Source: an uncultured Lachnospiraceae bacterium
Lineage (GTDB): Bacteria > Bacillota_A > Clostridia > Lachnospirales > Lachnospiraceae
Length of the DNA stretch: 64,000 bases
NCBI GenBank assembly: GCA_902801585.1
Contig: CADCIU010000007.1
Span: 1-64,000, forward strand
Direction of reading: 5' to 3'
The translations under genes were made by a program, and so were the position numbers. The notes beneath the pieces were generated by a model. The model saw only the letters and a program-made list of their open reading frames with translations, made no database searches and was not told where the DNA came from. Below are positions 51,501-59,434 of the stretch, in pieces (within the stretch, counting starts at the first letter, position 1; each line of letters begins with the position of its first letter).

Positions 51501-53434
51501 GCCCAAACCTCACCGAAATCGTGATCAGCGAAAATAACGCGCACTACAAGACGCCGGACGGCGTGCTCTACACCGCGGACGGCCTTACGCTGGTCCAATA
51601 TCCGGGCGGCAAGGGGGACGAGTATACCATAGAGGATGGCACAGAGACCATCGGATACGGCGCTTTTGCGGCGTCCGGCATCCGCCGCGTGGAGTTCCCT
51701 CAGTCGCTTCGGACGATTGAGAACGACGCGTTCTTCGAGTGCTTTGCATTGGAGGAGCTGGAGCTCCCGGACGATCTGGCCTACATCGGAAATCTGGCTT
51801 TTGGCATGGGAAGAAAGACGGAAAAGAATGCAGACGCAGAGATTCTCCGGGCGAGAACACACTTTGACAGCGTCCGGATCGGCCCGAACGTCAGCCGCAT
51901 CGGATACGATGCATTCACTGCGCTCGATATTGCAGCGTTTGAAGTCGATGAAGCCAACAGCACATATGCTTCTTCAGGCGGCTTTATTACGAACAGCGCG
52001 GGAGATATGATCAATACCGTGCCGACGGGAACGGGTCAAAATATTGTCGTCCCGGACGGGATCACGACTTTCCAGAACGGGCTGTTCGCGACCTTGGGAG
52101 AGGATACACACTTCTACATCCCGGACAGTGTATTCAGGTTTTCCGAGAGCGTCTTTCCTCAAGGGACCGCGACTTCGTCTTCGACGGGGCAGCGGGAGAA
52201 GGCGTATTTCTGCACGCTGCACTGTTCAAAGGGATCCGCGGCGGAGCAGTATGCGATCCGGTATGGCATTGCATATGACAACGAGACTGATCCTGAGGAA
52301 ATGGATTATGAGACTGCCGCAGAGGAAAAGGAGTACGGGACGCTCTACTGGAGAGTGTTCAAAAACCGCGCGGAGCTCTGCGGTTTTGTCGGCAGGGAGA
52401 ATCACGAGGCCGATGTGCTTGAGATCCCCGCGCAGTACGAAGGACTTCCCGTGACGGCTCTGCGATGGGACGAGGAGAACGCGGATACCCATTACGAGAG
52501 CCTGATCAGCGGGATCTCTATCCCGGAGACGGTCACATCGATCGACAGCAGTTTTCTGGTCAAGTACTGGAATCTGAGTGAGATCCGGATCGCAGAGGAC
52601 AACCCCGCCTATACTTGTGATGAGAACGTTGTGTTTTCGAAAGATATGAAGACGCTGGTCTTCTGTCCCGGAAAGATGAAGAGTGCGGAATATGTGGTCC
52701 CTGAGGGAGTGGAAAAGCTGGCGGACAGGGCCTTCTACCTCAATCGGAGCATTGAGAAGGTCACAATGCCCTCGTCTTTAAGGGAGATCGGCGTGCAGTG
52801 TTTTGCCACCTGCCTGAATTTGCGGGAGATCGTTCTCAACAAGGGACTCAAAAAGATCGATGACGGGGCGTTTTACTACACCAAACCGGAGAACGTGAAG
52901 ATCCCTTCTTCTGTGGAGTGGATCGGAAGCAGTGCTTTCACCCTTCATGATCAGTTCGGGGAGATCGTGCTGCCGGACAAACTGCAGCGGATCGGATACG
53001 AGGCTTTCGCCGCGGGATACAATGAGACATTCACGCAGGAGGTGATCCGGATCCCGGCGAAACTGGAACTGAACCTGAAATTCCTGGGACGTGTCCGCTT
53101 CGACCGCTTCGAGGTCGATCCCAAGAGCGAGTATTACACGGAAAAGGACGGGCTCCTGATGAGCAGGGATGAGAAGACGCTGGTCCGGGTCCCCACTCTC
53201 ATGGATGGAGAACTGCACATCCCTGACGGGACATTGTATATCGATTATTATGCGCTTGACGAATGCGACCGGATCACCGATATTTACCTTCCGGACTCAC
53301 TGCTGGACATTGGCAATATGGGGGTAAAAGACAGAACAACGGGAGAGTACATGTATGTGATCCACTGCCGCAGAGGCTCCGAACCGCAGAAAAAGCTGGA
53401 CGCACAGCAGATTCCCTGGGTGGAAACAGAGTAA
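48581..53434 (+). CDS. Large lipoprotein: clostripain (C11) peptidase with leucine-rich repeats
   Basis: 1617 residues from the ATG at 48581 behind GGAGGTGTCC. Lipobox IILAAC, then a low-complexity acidic region holding five 13-residue DDxAGET repeats (48797-48991), the C11 peptidase (about residues 205-600) with His315 in LWDHGGG and Cys369 in WVGFDACLMG, a beta-rich region and BspA-like leucine-rich repeats (from about 850 to the end, as in IEIPESVTKIGRAAFEQSG). It would be anchored outside the cell membrane and cut proteins after Arg or Lys. It is a paralogue of the protein at 1-4155. A terminator follows at 53444, facing the convergent Suf genes. Confidence 0.92.
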   Translation: MKKTTSILLCAMIILAACANAGGGTESPQSASSQSGTEAVAESTAAGGSTEQENADAEGEALYEESDGGFISDDTAGETAAGDRSDDAAGETAAVDRSDDAAGETAAVDRTDDTAGETAAGDRSDDAAGETVSTDQDDADSAEGESENNFGLVILEEDEGDYRSAAGKRSAQGGDPAASLLHAVTGTEDDAKTGNGGGNPEKEYTVMVYIVGSNLESRYGAATNDMEEMRAAGLDFDRTNLLVYTGGSKRWVSNIPNTSNNVLDMSVDTRSQTDRIMAQTDSSADMGLPETLAEFINYCTTNYPARHYGLILWDHGGGPLWGYGSDELFKNDSLLLGELRSAMNSTIFGPGSATPDGGRKLDWVGFDACLMGTLENAKLWGDYADYLVGSEELEPGRGWDYTFLNVLNSEEDAGEVVSAIVDAYGSYYENNRTQFFDPDVTLAAMDLSKTDDVLRAFDALLSAMGRGIGEGQYALLNRARSRTKTFGLSAADTKEEAYDLVDLRDLAGQAAELYPEEAQALSEAVDAMVIRSASNVEAAGGVSCYMPGDNRDLYEVAGELYAQEEMLSDAYQAFVESYTGSWLASSRTDWTFDKLKEQGGEVTLALTPDQVQNASEIYYSILFRNRYGGYAMTTCNVRIFPDENNVLHIPADPMLMTAGTDLQESTRPWACVQISDSGGESVYKTVRTILSTGHEFTDFDLSTDEEVSVTLRNKAGERDAAIQDIISSAGSAMHSGKGSIDISDYKSIIDIGGDTLSPVRDERGRMKPYPEWEYKGYLFLPLSVDNSLRFYFRPASEFDLDFICQVTVRDVNGNLHGSEYLDLNPMKKTQIVEQQTQNGTLSFEVFEDHAEVKKYSGEDTSLTVPDNAGGKPVTAIARNAFYPAQSLESIELPDTITEISSGAFSDTTRLRKIRLSESLETIGLYAFKGSGIEEIEIPESVTKIGRAAFEQSGLRTVKLPDSLEMVGPDAFGICPNLTEIVISENNAHYKTPDGVLYTADGLTLVQYPGGKGDEYTIEDGTETIGYGAFAASGIRRVEFPQSLRTIENDAFFECFALEELELPDDLAYIGNLAFGMGRKTEKNADAEILRARTHFDSVRIGPNVSRIGYDAFTALDIAAFEVDEANSTYASSGGFITNSAGDMINTVPTGTGQNIVVPDGITTFQNGLFATLGEDTHFYIPDSVFRFSESVFPQGTATSSSTGQREKAYFCTLHCSKGSAAEQYAIRYGIAYDNETDPEEMDYETAAEEKEYGTLYWRVFKNRAELCGFVGRENHEADVLEIPAQYEGLPVTALRWDEENADTHYESLISGISIPETVTSIDSSFLVKYWNLSEIRIAEDNPAYTCDENVVFSKDMKTLVFCPGKMKSAEYVVPEGVEKLADRAFYLNRSIEKVTMPSSLREIGVQCFATCLNLREIVLNKGLKKIDDGAFYYTKPENVKIPSSVEWIGSSAFTLHDQFGEIVLPDKLQRIGYEAFAAGYNETFTQEVIRIPAKLELNLKFLGRVRFDRFEVDPKSEYYTEKDGLLMSRDEKTLVRVPTLMDGELHIPDGTLYIDYYALDECDRITDIYLPDSLLDIGNMGVKDRTTGEYMYVIHCRRGSEPQKKLDAQQIPWVETE
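48797..48991 (+). repeat. In-frame 39-base tandem repeats within the lipoprotein gene
   Basis: Five units start at 48797, 48836, 48875, 48914 and 48953, coding DD(T/A)AGETAA(G/V)DRS/T; the last is diverged. Near-identity of the DNA suggests recent slippage. Copy number may vary between strains and lengthen the linker. Confidence 0.92.
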
Positions 53435-53443
53435 GAATGAAAA

Positions 53444-53483
53444 AGCCGTGAACCGGAAGGATCAAAAATCCCGGTTCACGGCT
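53444..53483. terminator. Bidirectional terminator between convergent genes
   Basis: Arms AGCCGTGAACCGG and CCGGTTCACGGCT, 13 bases, with a run of five T on the - strand side and a weaker AT-rich run on the + side. It can stop transcription from the C11-LRR gene and from the SufCB-like operon. Confidence 0.85.
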
Positions 53484-53490
53484 ATTTATC

Positions 53491-54423
53491 TTATTTCAGG
53501 AATCCGTTGACGATCTGCTCTTCTGCTTCCTGCTCGGTGAGTCCCAGCGTCATGAGCTTGATCAGCTGGTCTCCGGCAATCTTGCCGATCGCGGCCTCGT
53601 GGATCAGTGCAGAATCCGTGCAGTTCGCTTCGAGCTGCGGAACAGCGAGGATCCGGCCTTCATCCATGATAATGGAGTCACACTCGGTGTGCCCGCTGCA
53701 GGCGGCGTTGCCGTTGATGCGCAGATCGAGTTTCTGATAGGACTTGTCTCTTGCGACGGAGCGGGAGACGATATCCGCGCTGGATCCGTCACCGTCCAGA
53801 TCGACCAGATAAGCACTGGCGGCGCTCTGCTCACCGTGTGTCATCAGACGCTCCTTGACGACAAGACTTGCACCCTTGGCGACCTTGGCGACGGTGTTCC
53901 TGTCTGTGGAATCGACGCCCTTGATCTGGACCATTTCCATCTCCACGTGGCTGTTTTCCTGCATGTAGACTTCAGTGACAGGATTGAGGATCCTCTTTCC
54001 GGTTCCGTCGCCTTCGCCGTAGTGCTTCTCGACGTAGCGGACCTTGGAATTCTTTCCCACGAAAAAGCGGTGGATGCCGTCATGCTCGGAGTCCATACCC
54101 CCGCAGTTGCTGATGCCGCATCCCGCGACGATGATCACGTCGCAGTCTTCACCGACATAAAAATCATTGTATACGACGTCGTGCAGTCCGCTCTTACTCA
54201 TGATCACGGGAATGTGCACGCTCTCGTTCTTCGTTCCCGGCTTGATGCGGATGTCGATTCCGGACCCGTTCTCTTTGGAGACGATGTCGATATTGGCGGA
54301 ACTGGCGCGGCCGGCCAGCTGTCCGTCGCTGCGGATATTGAAGGCACCCTCCGGAACGCTGTGGAGGTCAGCCACTTCCATCAGGATCCTTTTCTGGATC
54401 TCATCTAATTTCTTGAATTCCAT
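53491..54423 (-). CDS. SufB/SufD-family Fe-S cluster scaffold, short form
   Basis: 310 residues, clearly shorter than SufB (about 470) or SufD (about 420). The beta-helix core is seen in VVYNDFYVGEDCDVIIVAGCG, MDSEHDGIHRFFVGKNSKVRYVEKH, and the C-terminal helices in LEANCTDSALIHEAAIGKIAGDQLIKLM with the metal-handling His, and a Cys in SGHTECDSI. Its start overlaps the stop of the preceding ATPase gene by one base (TGATG). The two-gene SufC-SufB form, without SufS, SufU or SufD, matches the SUF-like minimal system (SmsCB) described in archaea and anaerobic bacteria. It assembles Fe-S clusters in the cytoplasm. Confidence 0.88.
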   Translation of the reverse strand: MEFKKLDEIQKRILMEVADLHSVPEGAFNIRSDGQLAGRASSANIDIVSKENGSGIDIRIKPGTKNESVHIPVIMSKSGLHDVVYNDFYVGEDCDVIIVAGCGISNCGGMDSEHDGIHRFFVGKNSKVRYVEKHYGEGDGTGKRILNPVTEVYMQENSHVEMEMVQIKGVDSTDRNTVAKVAKGASLVVKERLMTHGEQSAASAYLVDLDGDGSSADIVSRSVARDKSYQKLDLRINGNAACSGHTECDSIIMDEGRILAVPQLEANCTDSALIHEAAIGKIAGDQLIKLMTLGLTEQEAEEQIVNGFLK

Positions 54424-55235
54424 CAGTTGCTGCCTCCTTTCAGTCTGGACTTGGGAATCGGATTTCCGTTCTCGTCTGTAGGGATGGGCGGGATTGATAC
54501 GGGTTTTCCTCCCATAGGGACGCAGGTGCTCACTGCGGAAGCCGTGCCGATCAGAGAAGGCAGGATCTCATCACGGGATCCCATGCGGTCGATCATGCCG
54601 TCCGCGATGACGATGATCTCGTCTGCGATCTCCAGGATCCGCTCCTGATGGGAGATGATGAGGATCGAGCTGTCCTTGATGGAATCTCTCATCTGCTCGA
54701 AGACCTGGATCAGGTTCTGGAAACTCCACAGATCGATGCCCGCTTCGGGCTCATCAAAGACGGAAAGCTTGGTGCCGCGTGCCAGGACCGTTGCGATCTC
54801 GATCCTCTTGAGCTCGCCGCCGGAAAGGCTGGCGTTCACTTCGCGGTGGATATAGTCCTTGGCGCAGAGGCCGACCCTGGAGAGGTACTGGCATGCGTCG
54901 GCGACGGACACCCTCTTGCCGGCGGCCAGGCGCAGCAGGTCGAGGACCTGGATGCCCTTGAAACGGACGGGCTGCTGCATGGCGTAGGAAATGCCCATGC
55001 GGGCGCGGTCGGTGATGGACTTGTCTGTGATATCATCCCCGTCCAGAAGGATGGTGCCGGCAGTGGGCTTTTCGATGCCTGCGATCAGCCGTGCCAGTGT
55101 GGACTTGCCGCCCCCGTTGGGGCCGGTGATGACAACAAACTTGTTGTCCGGGATCGTGAAACTGACGTCGCGGATGATGCCGATCTCCTGATGGCCTTCC
55201 TGGACGTCAAAACTTATACCTTTTAATTCCAGCAT
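54423..55235 (-). CDS. sufC: SufC-type ATPase of Fe-S cluster assembly
   Basis: 270 residues from the ATG at 55235 with AAAGGAGAATATGG upstream; the frame continues 38 codons further without a site. ABC motifs: Walker A GPNGGGKST (about 38-46), signature NASLSGGELKRIEIATVLA and Walker B KLSVFDEPEAGIDLWSF, with the switch His in ILIISHQERILEIAD. The C-terminal tail (from about 230) is longer than usual. It powers conformational change in the SufB-like partner, with which it is translationally coupled. These are the only two genes of the operon. Confidence 0.92.
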   Translation of the reverse strand: MLELKGISFDVQEGHQEIGIIRDVSFTIPDNKFVVITGPNGGGKSTLARLIAGIEKPTAGTILLDGDDITDKSITDRARMGISYAMQQPVRFKGIQVLDLLRLAAGKRVSVADACQYLSRVGLCAKDYIHREVNASLSGGELKRIEIATVLARGTKLSVFDEPEAGIDLWSFQNLIQVFEQMRDSIKDSSILIISHQERILEIADEIIVIADGMIDRMGSRDEILPSLIGTASAVSTCVPMGGKPVSIPPIPTDENGNPIPKSRLKGGSN

Positions 55236-55589
55236 TCCATATTCTCCTTTGCTGTCAAATAATGCAGTATAGAATCTGCAGCCTGCGGATCCTCTGATCT
55301 TTACAGGTCCGTCCGCTGCAATACATACGTCAAAATACCGTATATTCAAGTATATTCAGAATTGACCGAATTGCCAACCCTGAAAAGCTTCGAAAAACGA
55401 AAGGAAGGAAAAAAGAATTTCGGGAGGAATGTCAAAAAAGCAGTAAATCTGGTGTAAATTGACCGAATATTCGTGTTCCGCAGGGCCCGCGTGCGATTGA
55501 ATCGAACCGACATTTGGACTATAATAGGCTTCTATCAAAACGAAAGAAAGTTTAAGTTTTGAAAAAAGTTTGGAAAGGAAGTTTGAACT
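55236..55589. other. Divergent intergenic region
   Basis: Separates the start of sufC (-) from the DUF3048 gene (+). It contains the + strand promoter at 55497-55525. No gene is seen. Confidence 0.6.
55497..55525 (+). promoter_or_regulatory. Promoter of the DUF3048 gene
   Basis: TTGAAT (55497-55502) and a perfect TATAAT (55520-55525) with an ideal 17-base spacer, 65 bases before the start. Confidence 0.72.
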
Positions 55590-56846
55590 ATGAAATATAA
55601 GGTTTTTATGATATTTATGGCCATGTGTATGGCATTCCCGGCAGTCGGCTTTGCGAATGCGGCCGCGGTCAATACGGCGGCGACAAATGAGGATACTTCC
55701 GATACGGGTGAGAATGCAGCGAACCAGGAGACCTCCCAGACACAGGACAAGGGCTCGAAAAATCCTTACACCGGCGTCAGCGTGCTGACCGGTGAGCCGA
55801 TCGACCCTGTTCTTGAGAAGCAGAGACCGATCGCGGTCATGTATCCGATCGATGAAGCGGCACAGCCCCAGTACGGACTGAGCAATGTGGACGTCTTCTA
55901 TGAGATCATGGAAGAGGGGAACATGAGCCGCCAGATGGGAATCATCCAGAACTGGCAGGATCTGGACCGGATCGGAAATATCCGCAGTATCCGCTCCTAT
56001 TTTGTCTACGAAGCGCTGGAATGGGATCCGATCATCCTGCACTACGGCGGCCCTATTGATTACACGATCGACATCCTCACAAGAGATGACGTCGACAACA
56101 TCAACGGTGTCGGCGGCCCTCTCGGCTCCGATTACGGATGCTTCTACAGAATCCCTGCAGGCAGCCGCTCCGAGCACACGGCATTCACGGATGCGGAGCA
56201 CGTGAAAGAAGCGATCAGACGGGCCGGATTTTCACCTGAGCACAGGATGAAATACTATAATTCGAAGCACTTCTCGTTTGCCCAGAAGACCAACACGCTG
56301 AAGCAGTATCAGGATTCTGTCAGTGCGCAGAATGTGGATATGAAGGGATGTTTCCCTGTCACCAAGTCGGCGCTCAAATACAATGAGAAGGACGGCAAGT
56401 ACTACAAGACTCTGTATAACAAACCGCAGTGCGATGCGCAGACGGGTGAACAGATGGCGTTCGACAACATCCTGATCCAGAGATGCTATGCGGAGCCGCG
56501 TGCCGAGGGATCTTCCTATCTGAGAATGCACATTGAAGCGGACGGCAAAGACGGATTCTTTATCACGCAGGGACGTATGATCCATGTGACCTGGGCCAAG
56601 GGCGAAGGAAATGATTATAAGCCTACGGTGTTCTATGACGACAACGGCAATGAGATCGAGCTCAACAAAGGCAAGACGATGATCTTTATCGTGAGAGACG
56701 AGGACAGTTTCAGTGTCGACGGCGAAGTTTATGAGCCGGATGATCATCACACGCGCACGCCTGAGTACCTTGCAGAGAAAGAAGCACGCGAAGAAGAGGA
56801 AGAAGCGTGGGAGGATACGGACGAGGATGAGGAGTACGGACAGTGA
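55590..56846 (+). CDS. DUF3048 protein (YerB family), exported
   Basis: 418 residues, start behind TGGAAAGGAAGTTTGAACT. Signal peptide with hydrophobic segment MIFMAMCMAFPAVGFA and no lipobox Cys, then a Thr/Asn/Gln linker. The DUF3048 domain spans about 60-370: LTGEPIDPVLEKQRPIAVMY, FYEIMEEGNMSRQMGII, NIRSIRSYFVYEAL, ILHYGGP and GCFYRIPAGSRSEHTAFTD are the conserved blocks. The function of the family is not established; in Bacillus subtilis YerB is a surface lipoprotein. The tail (RTPEYLAEKEA onward) is acidic. Its own promoter is at 55497. Confidence 0.88.
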   Translation: MKYKVFMIFMAMCMAFPAVGFANAAAVNTAATNEDTSDTGENAANQETSQTQDKGSKNPYTGVSVLTGEPIDPVLEKQRPIAVMYPIDEAAQPQYGLSNVDVFYEIMEEGNMSRQMGIIQNWQDLDRIGNIRSIRSYFVYEALEWDPIILHYGGPIDYTIDILTRDDVDNINGVGGPLGSDYGCFYRIPAGSRSEHTAFTDAEHVKEAIRRAGFSPEHRMKYYNSKHFSFAQKTNTLKQYQDSVSAQNVDMKGCFPVTKSALKYNEKDGKYYKTLYNKPQCDAQTGEQMAFDNILIQRCYAEPRAEGSSYLRMHIEADGKDGFFITQGRMIHVTWAKGEGNDYKPTVFYDDNGNEIELNKGKTMIFIVRDEDSFSVDGEVYEPDDHHTRTPEYLAEKEAREEEEEAWEDTDEDEEYGQ

Positions 56847-56952
56847 GTCTCACCCGACAGTTCAGTAAACACAAAGAAATCACTTTGTAAACAATAATTC
56901 TGTATTTTGACAATAAATACAATAATATTGTAAGAATTTTGAAACAAAACGA

Positions 56953-56982
56953 TTTACAACTGCCCCTTTCCGCCGCTATAAT
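56953..56982 (+). promoter_or_regulatory. Promoter of the DUF4097-like gene
   Basis: TTTACA (56953-56958) and a perfect TATAAT (56977-56982) with an 18-base spacer, 75 bases before the start. Confidence 0.62.
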
Positions 56983-57056
56983 GTATATTACGGAGCACTC
57001 CTGTGCTCTGTATGATCCATGCATTCAGGCATTGGTGAGATGGAGAGGGAAAGACA

Positions 57057-58010
57057 ATGAGCAGGTGGTTACGGGAGATAAAAAAAGGTATGATCGCGCT
57101 TGCCGCACTTACTCTGCTGCTGCAGGGCGCGCTTCCGGTCAGGGCTTACGCGGCTGACACCACGGAAGATACCGAGACCCGTGAGGAAGAAGAGTCGGAT
57201 CGTGAAGAGCCGGATACGGAAGGCTCGAATTATGAAAGCTCCGATTATGAAAGCTCCGATCAAGACTCTTATATACTGGACTATTTTGACAGGATCGCCG
57301 TGAACTCTGTCAGCGGCAAGCTGACCATCCGCTCCGGTGAGGACTTCAGCATATCTTTTCCGGCGGGAGGAGATCACAACCCCGGCTTTTCCGTGCAGGA
57401 CGACATTCTGGTCGTCAGCGGGAGAAAGGGCGGATCGGAGGCAGAAAAGAATGCCGACGGCTCCGCAGTGATACTGGGGGAGGATGAACCGACGGAAAGC
57501 GGAACGCAGGATGCAGCCGCAGAAGCGCTTAATGCTGAAGGCAGCGGACAAAAGAACGGGGAAAAAGCGGAAGACCTGCCGGAGACGGAAACGGTGATCA
57601 CCGTTCCCTCCGGAGTTGGACTTGACACACTCCGGGTCGCGATCGCGGACGGAGACCTCGATCTGTCAGGCATCACTGCCAATTCCGTGACGATCCAGTC
57701 CGGCGGAGGGAACATCGATATGGAGAGTGTTTCGCTCGGCACGGTTGACGTCTATTCGGATTTCGGAGCGGTCACCGTCTCGAAATGCACCTTCAGCAGT
57801 ATCAATGTCGGAATGGCTGAGGGCGACGTCTCAGTGTCGGCGGATGACTCACTGGAGAGATGCAGGATGGAGCTCAAGACGGAAGACGGAGACATCACGT
57901 ACAACGGAAATTCGCAGGGAGACCAGTATCTGCAGCCCGGAAACGGCAAGAGATTTCTGACGATCCGAACAGGATCAGGCAATATTTGGATCATCGACGG
58001 AGCTTACTGA
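57057..58010 (+). CDS. Secreted protein with a DUF4097-like beta-helix domain
   Basis: 317 residues, start behind GAGAGGGAAAGACA. A signal peptide (MIALAALTLLLQGALPVRAYA) is followed by an acidic linker with the short repeat NYESSDYESSD, then a region resembling the putative adhesin fold DUF4097: FDRIAVNSVSGKLTIRSGED, TLRVAIADGDLDLSGI, NSVTIQSGGGNIDM, FGAVTVSKCTF and LKTEDGDITYNG. The middle (about 120-180) is a low-complexity insert rich in Glu, Ala and Ser. Each turn carries the GxxxL/I pattern of stacked beta-helix repeats. Its role is unknown; it is probably anchored at the cell surface only loosely, with no LPxTG motif. Confidence 0.75.
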   Translation: MSRWLREIKKGMIALAALTLLLQGALPVRAYAADTTEDTETREEEESDREEPDTEGSNYESSDYESSDQDSYILDYFDRIAVNSVSGKLTIRSGEDFSISFPAGGDHNPGFSVQDDILVVSGRKGGSEAEKNADGSAVILGEDEPTESGTQDAAAEALNAEGSGQKNGEKAEDLPETETVITVPSGVGLDTLRVAIADGDLDLSGITANSVTIQSGGGNIDMESVSLGTVDVYSDFGAVTVSKCTFSSINVGMAEGDVSVSADDSLERCRMELKTEDGDITYNGNSQGDQYLQPGNGKRFLTIRTGSGNIWIIDGAY

Positions 58011-58027
58011 GAATCCTTATATAGGGA

Positions 58028-58057
58028 TTGATATCCTGTCAGGGCGGATGATAAAAT
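58028..58057 (+). promoter_or_regulatory. Candidate promoter of the flavodiiron gene
   Basis: TTGATA (58028-58033) and TAAAAT (58052-58057), spacer 18, 75 bases before the gene. Confidence 0.5.
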
Positions 58058-58131
58058 ATAAATGATCCCGTCAAGCCGCTTCCCGGGCAGTACTGTCCGG
58101 AAGCAAGCTAAATAAAGTATAAAGGAGCGCA

Positions 58132-59292
58132 ATGATGAAAATAACGAATGATATCCGGTATATCGGTGTGAACGACCACCAGGTCGACCTGTTCGAGGGA
58201 CAGTATGTTGTGCCGCTCGGAATGGCTTATAATTCCTATGTCGTTATGGATGAGAAGATCGCTGTCATGGATACAGTCGATCAGCATTTCGGTGAAGAGT
58301 GGCTTGCTAATCTGGCAGCAGTCCTCGGGGACAGAAAGCCGGATTATCTGATTGTACAGCATATGGAGCCCGACCACTCCGCCAACATCATGAGCTTTTT
58401 GAAAGCATATCCGGATGCGGTAGTCGTCGGAAATGCCAAGACATTCACATTCATGGATCAGTTCTACGGCAAGGATCCTTCCATGAAGAGACAGGTCGTG
58501 AAAAACGGCGAGAAGATCGAGCTGGGCAGCCATGTGCTGAATTTTGTATTTGCGCCCATGGTTCACTGGCCGGAGGTCATGGTGACATATGACAGCAAGG
58601 ACAAGGTCCTGTTCTCTGCTGACGGTTTCGGCAAGTTCGGCGCCAATGATGTGGAAGATCCTGAAGGCTGGGCATGTGAAGCGCGCAGGTACTATTTTGG
58701 TATCGTGGGCAAATACGGCCTCCAGACGCAGAAGCTCCTGAAGGCAGCAGCCGGCCTTGACATTCAGATCATCTGCCCTCTCCACGGCCCCGTTCTGAGC
58801 GAGAATCTCGGCTACTATCTGGATCTCTATAATAAGTGGTCTTCCTATACACCCGAGGAGCCCGGCGTATGCATCGCATACACATCGGTTTACGGCCACA
58901 CCAAAGCGGCGGCGGAGAAGCTTGCAGAGCTCCTGCGCGCCAGGGGCCAGAAAGTCGCGATCAGCGATCTGGCAAGAGATGACATGCCGGAGATCGTCGA
59001 GGACGCGTTCCGCTATGACAGACTGGTCCTTGCGACGACAACCTACAACAATGGCATCTTCCCCTTCATGCACACATTTATTGAGCATCTGACAGAGCGC
59101 GAGTACCAGAACCGCACGATCGCGTTTGTGGAAAACGGAACCTGGGCACCTGTCGCTGCCAAGCATATGAAAGCAATGTTCGAGAAATCCAAAAACATTA
59201 CTTTCGCGGAGACGACCGTGACCATCAAGTCCGCTCTCAACGAAGCGAGTGAAGCGGCACTTGTTCAGCTGGCGGACGAGCTTGCAAAATAA
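58132..59292 (+). CDS. fprA: Flavodiiron protein (FprA, type A flavoprotein)
   Basis: 386 residues; ATG codons at 58132 and 58135 are both suitably placed behind AAAGGAG. The protein reduces oxygen (or nitric oxide) to water using electrons from rubredoxin, protecting anaerobes. The N-terminal metallo-beta-lactamase-like half has the diiron ligands in VQHMEPDHSANIM (HxExDH) and ICPLHGPVLS, and LFSADGFGKFG. The C-terminal flavodoxin half (from about 245) begins with CIAYTSVYGHTKAAAEKLAE and binds FMN. No rubredoxin domain is fused, so a separate rubredoxin is expected. A terminator follows at 59308. Confidence 0.93.
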   Translation: MMKITNDIRYIGVNDHQVDLFEGQYVVPLGMAYNSYVVMDEKIAVMDTVDQHFGEEWLANLAAVLGDRKPDYLIVQHMEPDHSANIMSFLKAYPDAVVVGNAKTFTFMDQFYGKDPSMKRQVVKNGEKIELGSHVLNFVFAPMVHWPEVMVTYDSKDKVLFSADGFGKFGANDVEDPEGWACEARRYYFGIVGKYGLQTQKLLKAAAGLDIQIICPLHGPVLSENLGYYLDLYNKWSSYTPEEPGVCIAYTSVYGHTKAAAEKLAELLRARGQKVAISDLARDDMPEIVEDAFRYDRLVLATTTYNNGIFPFMHTFIEHLTEREYQNRTIAFVENGTWAPVAAKHMKAMFEKSKNITFAETTVTIKSALNEASEAALVQLADELAK

Positions 59293-59307
59293 AAGAAACT
59301 GACACAG

Positions 59308-59350
59308 GCTGTCGCATCCAGAAATGATTTTATGGTGCGGCAGCTTTTTT
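59308..59350 (+). terminator. Rho-independent terminator of the flavodiiron gene
   Basis: Arms GCTGTCGCATCCA and TGGTGCGGCAGC (one bulge, one G-T pair), then TTTTTT. Confidence 0.8.
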
Positions 59351-59362
59351 GTTGGACGGGAA

Positions 59363-59429
59363 GGTGTCAGGGGGACGGTTCTTTTGACAACTTTTTGGGA
59401 GTTGTCAAAAGAACCGTCCCCCTGACACC
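59363..59429. repeat. Long palindrome, member 3 of the dispersed repeat family
   Basis: Arms of 29 bases pair perfectly (outer GGTGTCAGGGGGACGG, inner TTCTTTTGACAAC) around a nine-base centre. It lies between the convergent flavodiiron and ClC genes. Confidence 0.9.
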
Positions 59430-59434
59430 CGTGA

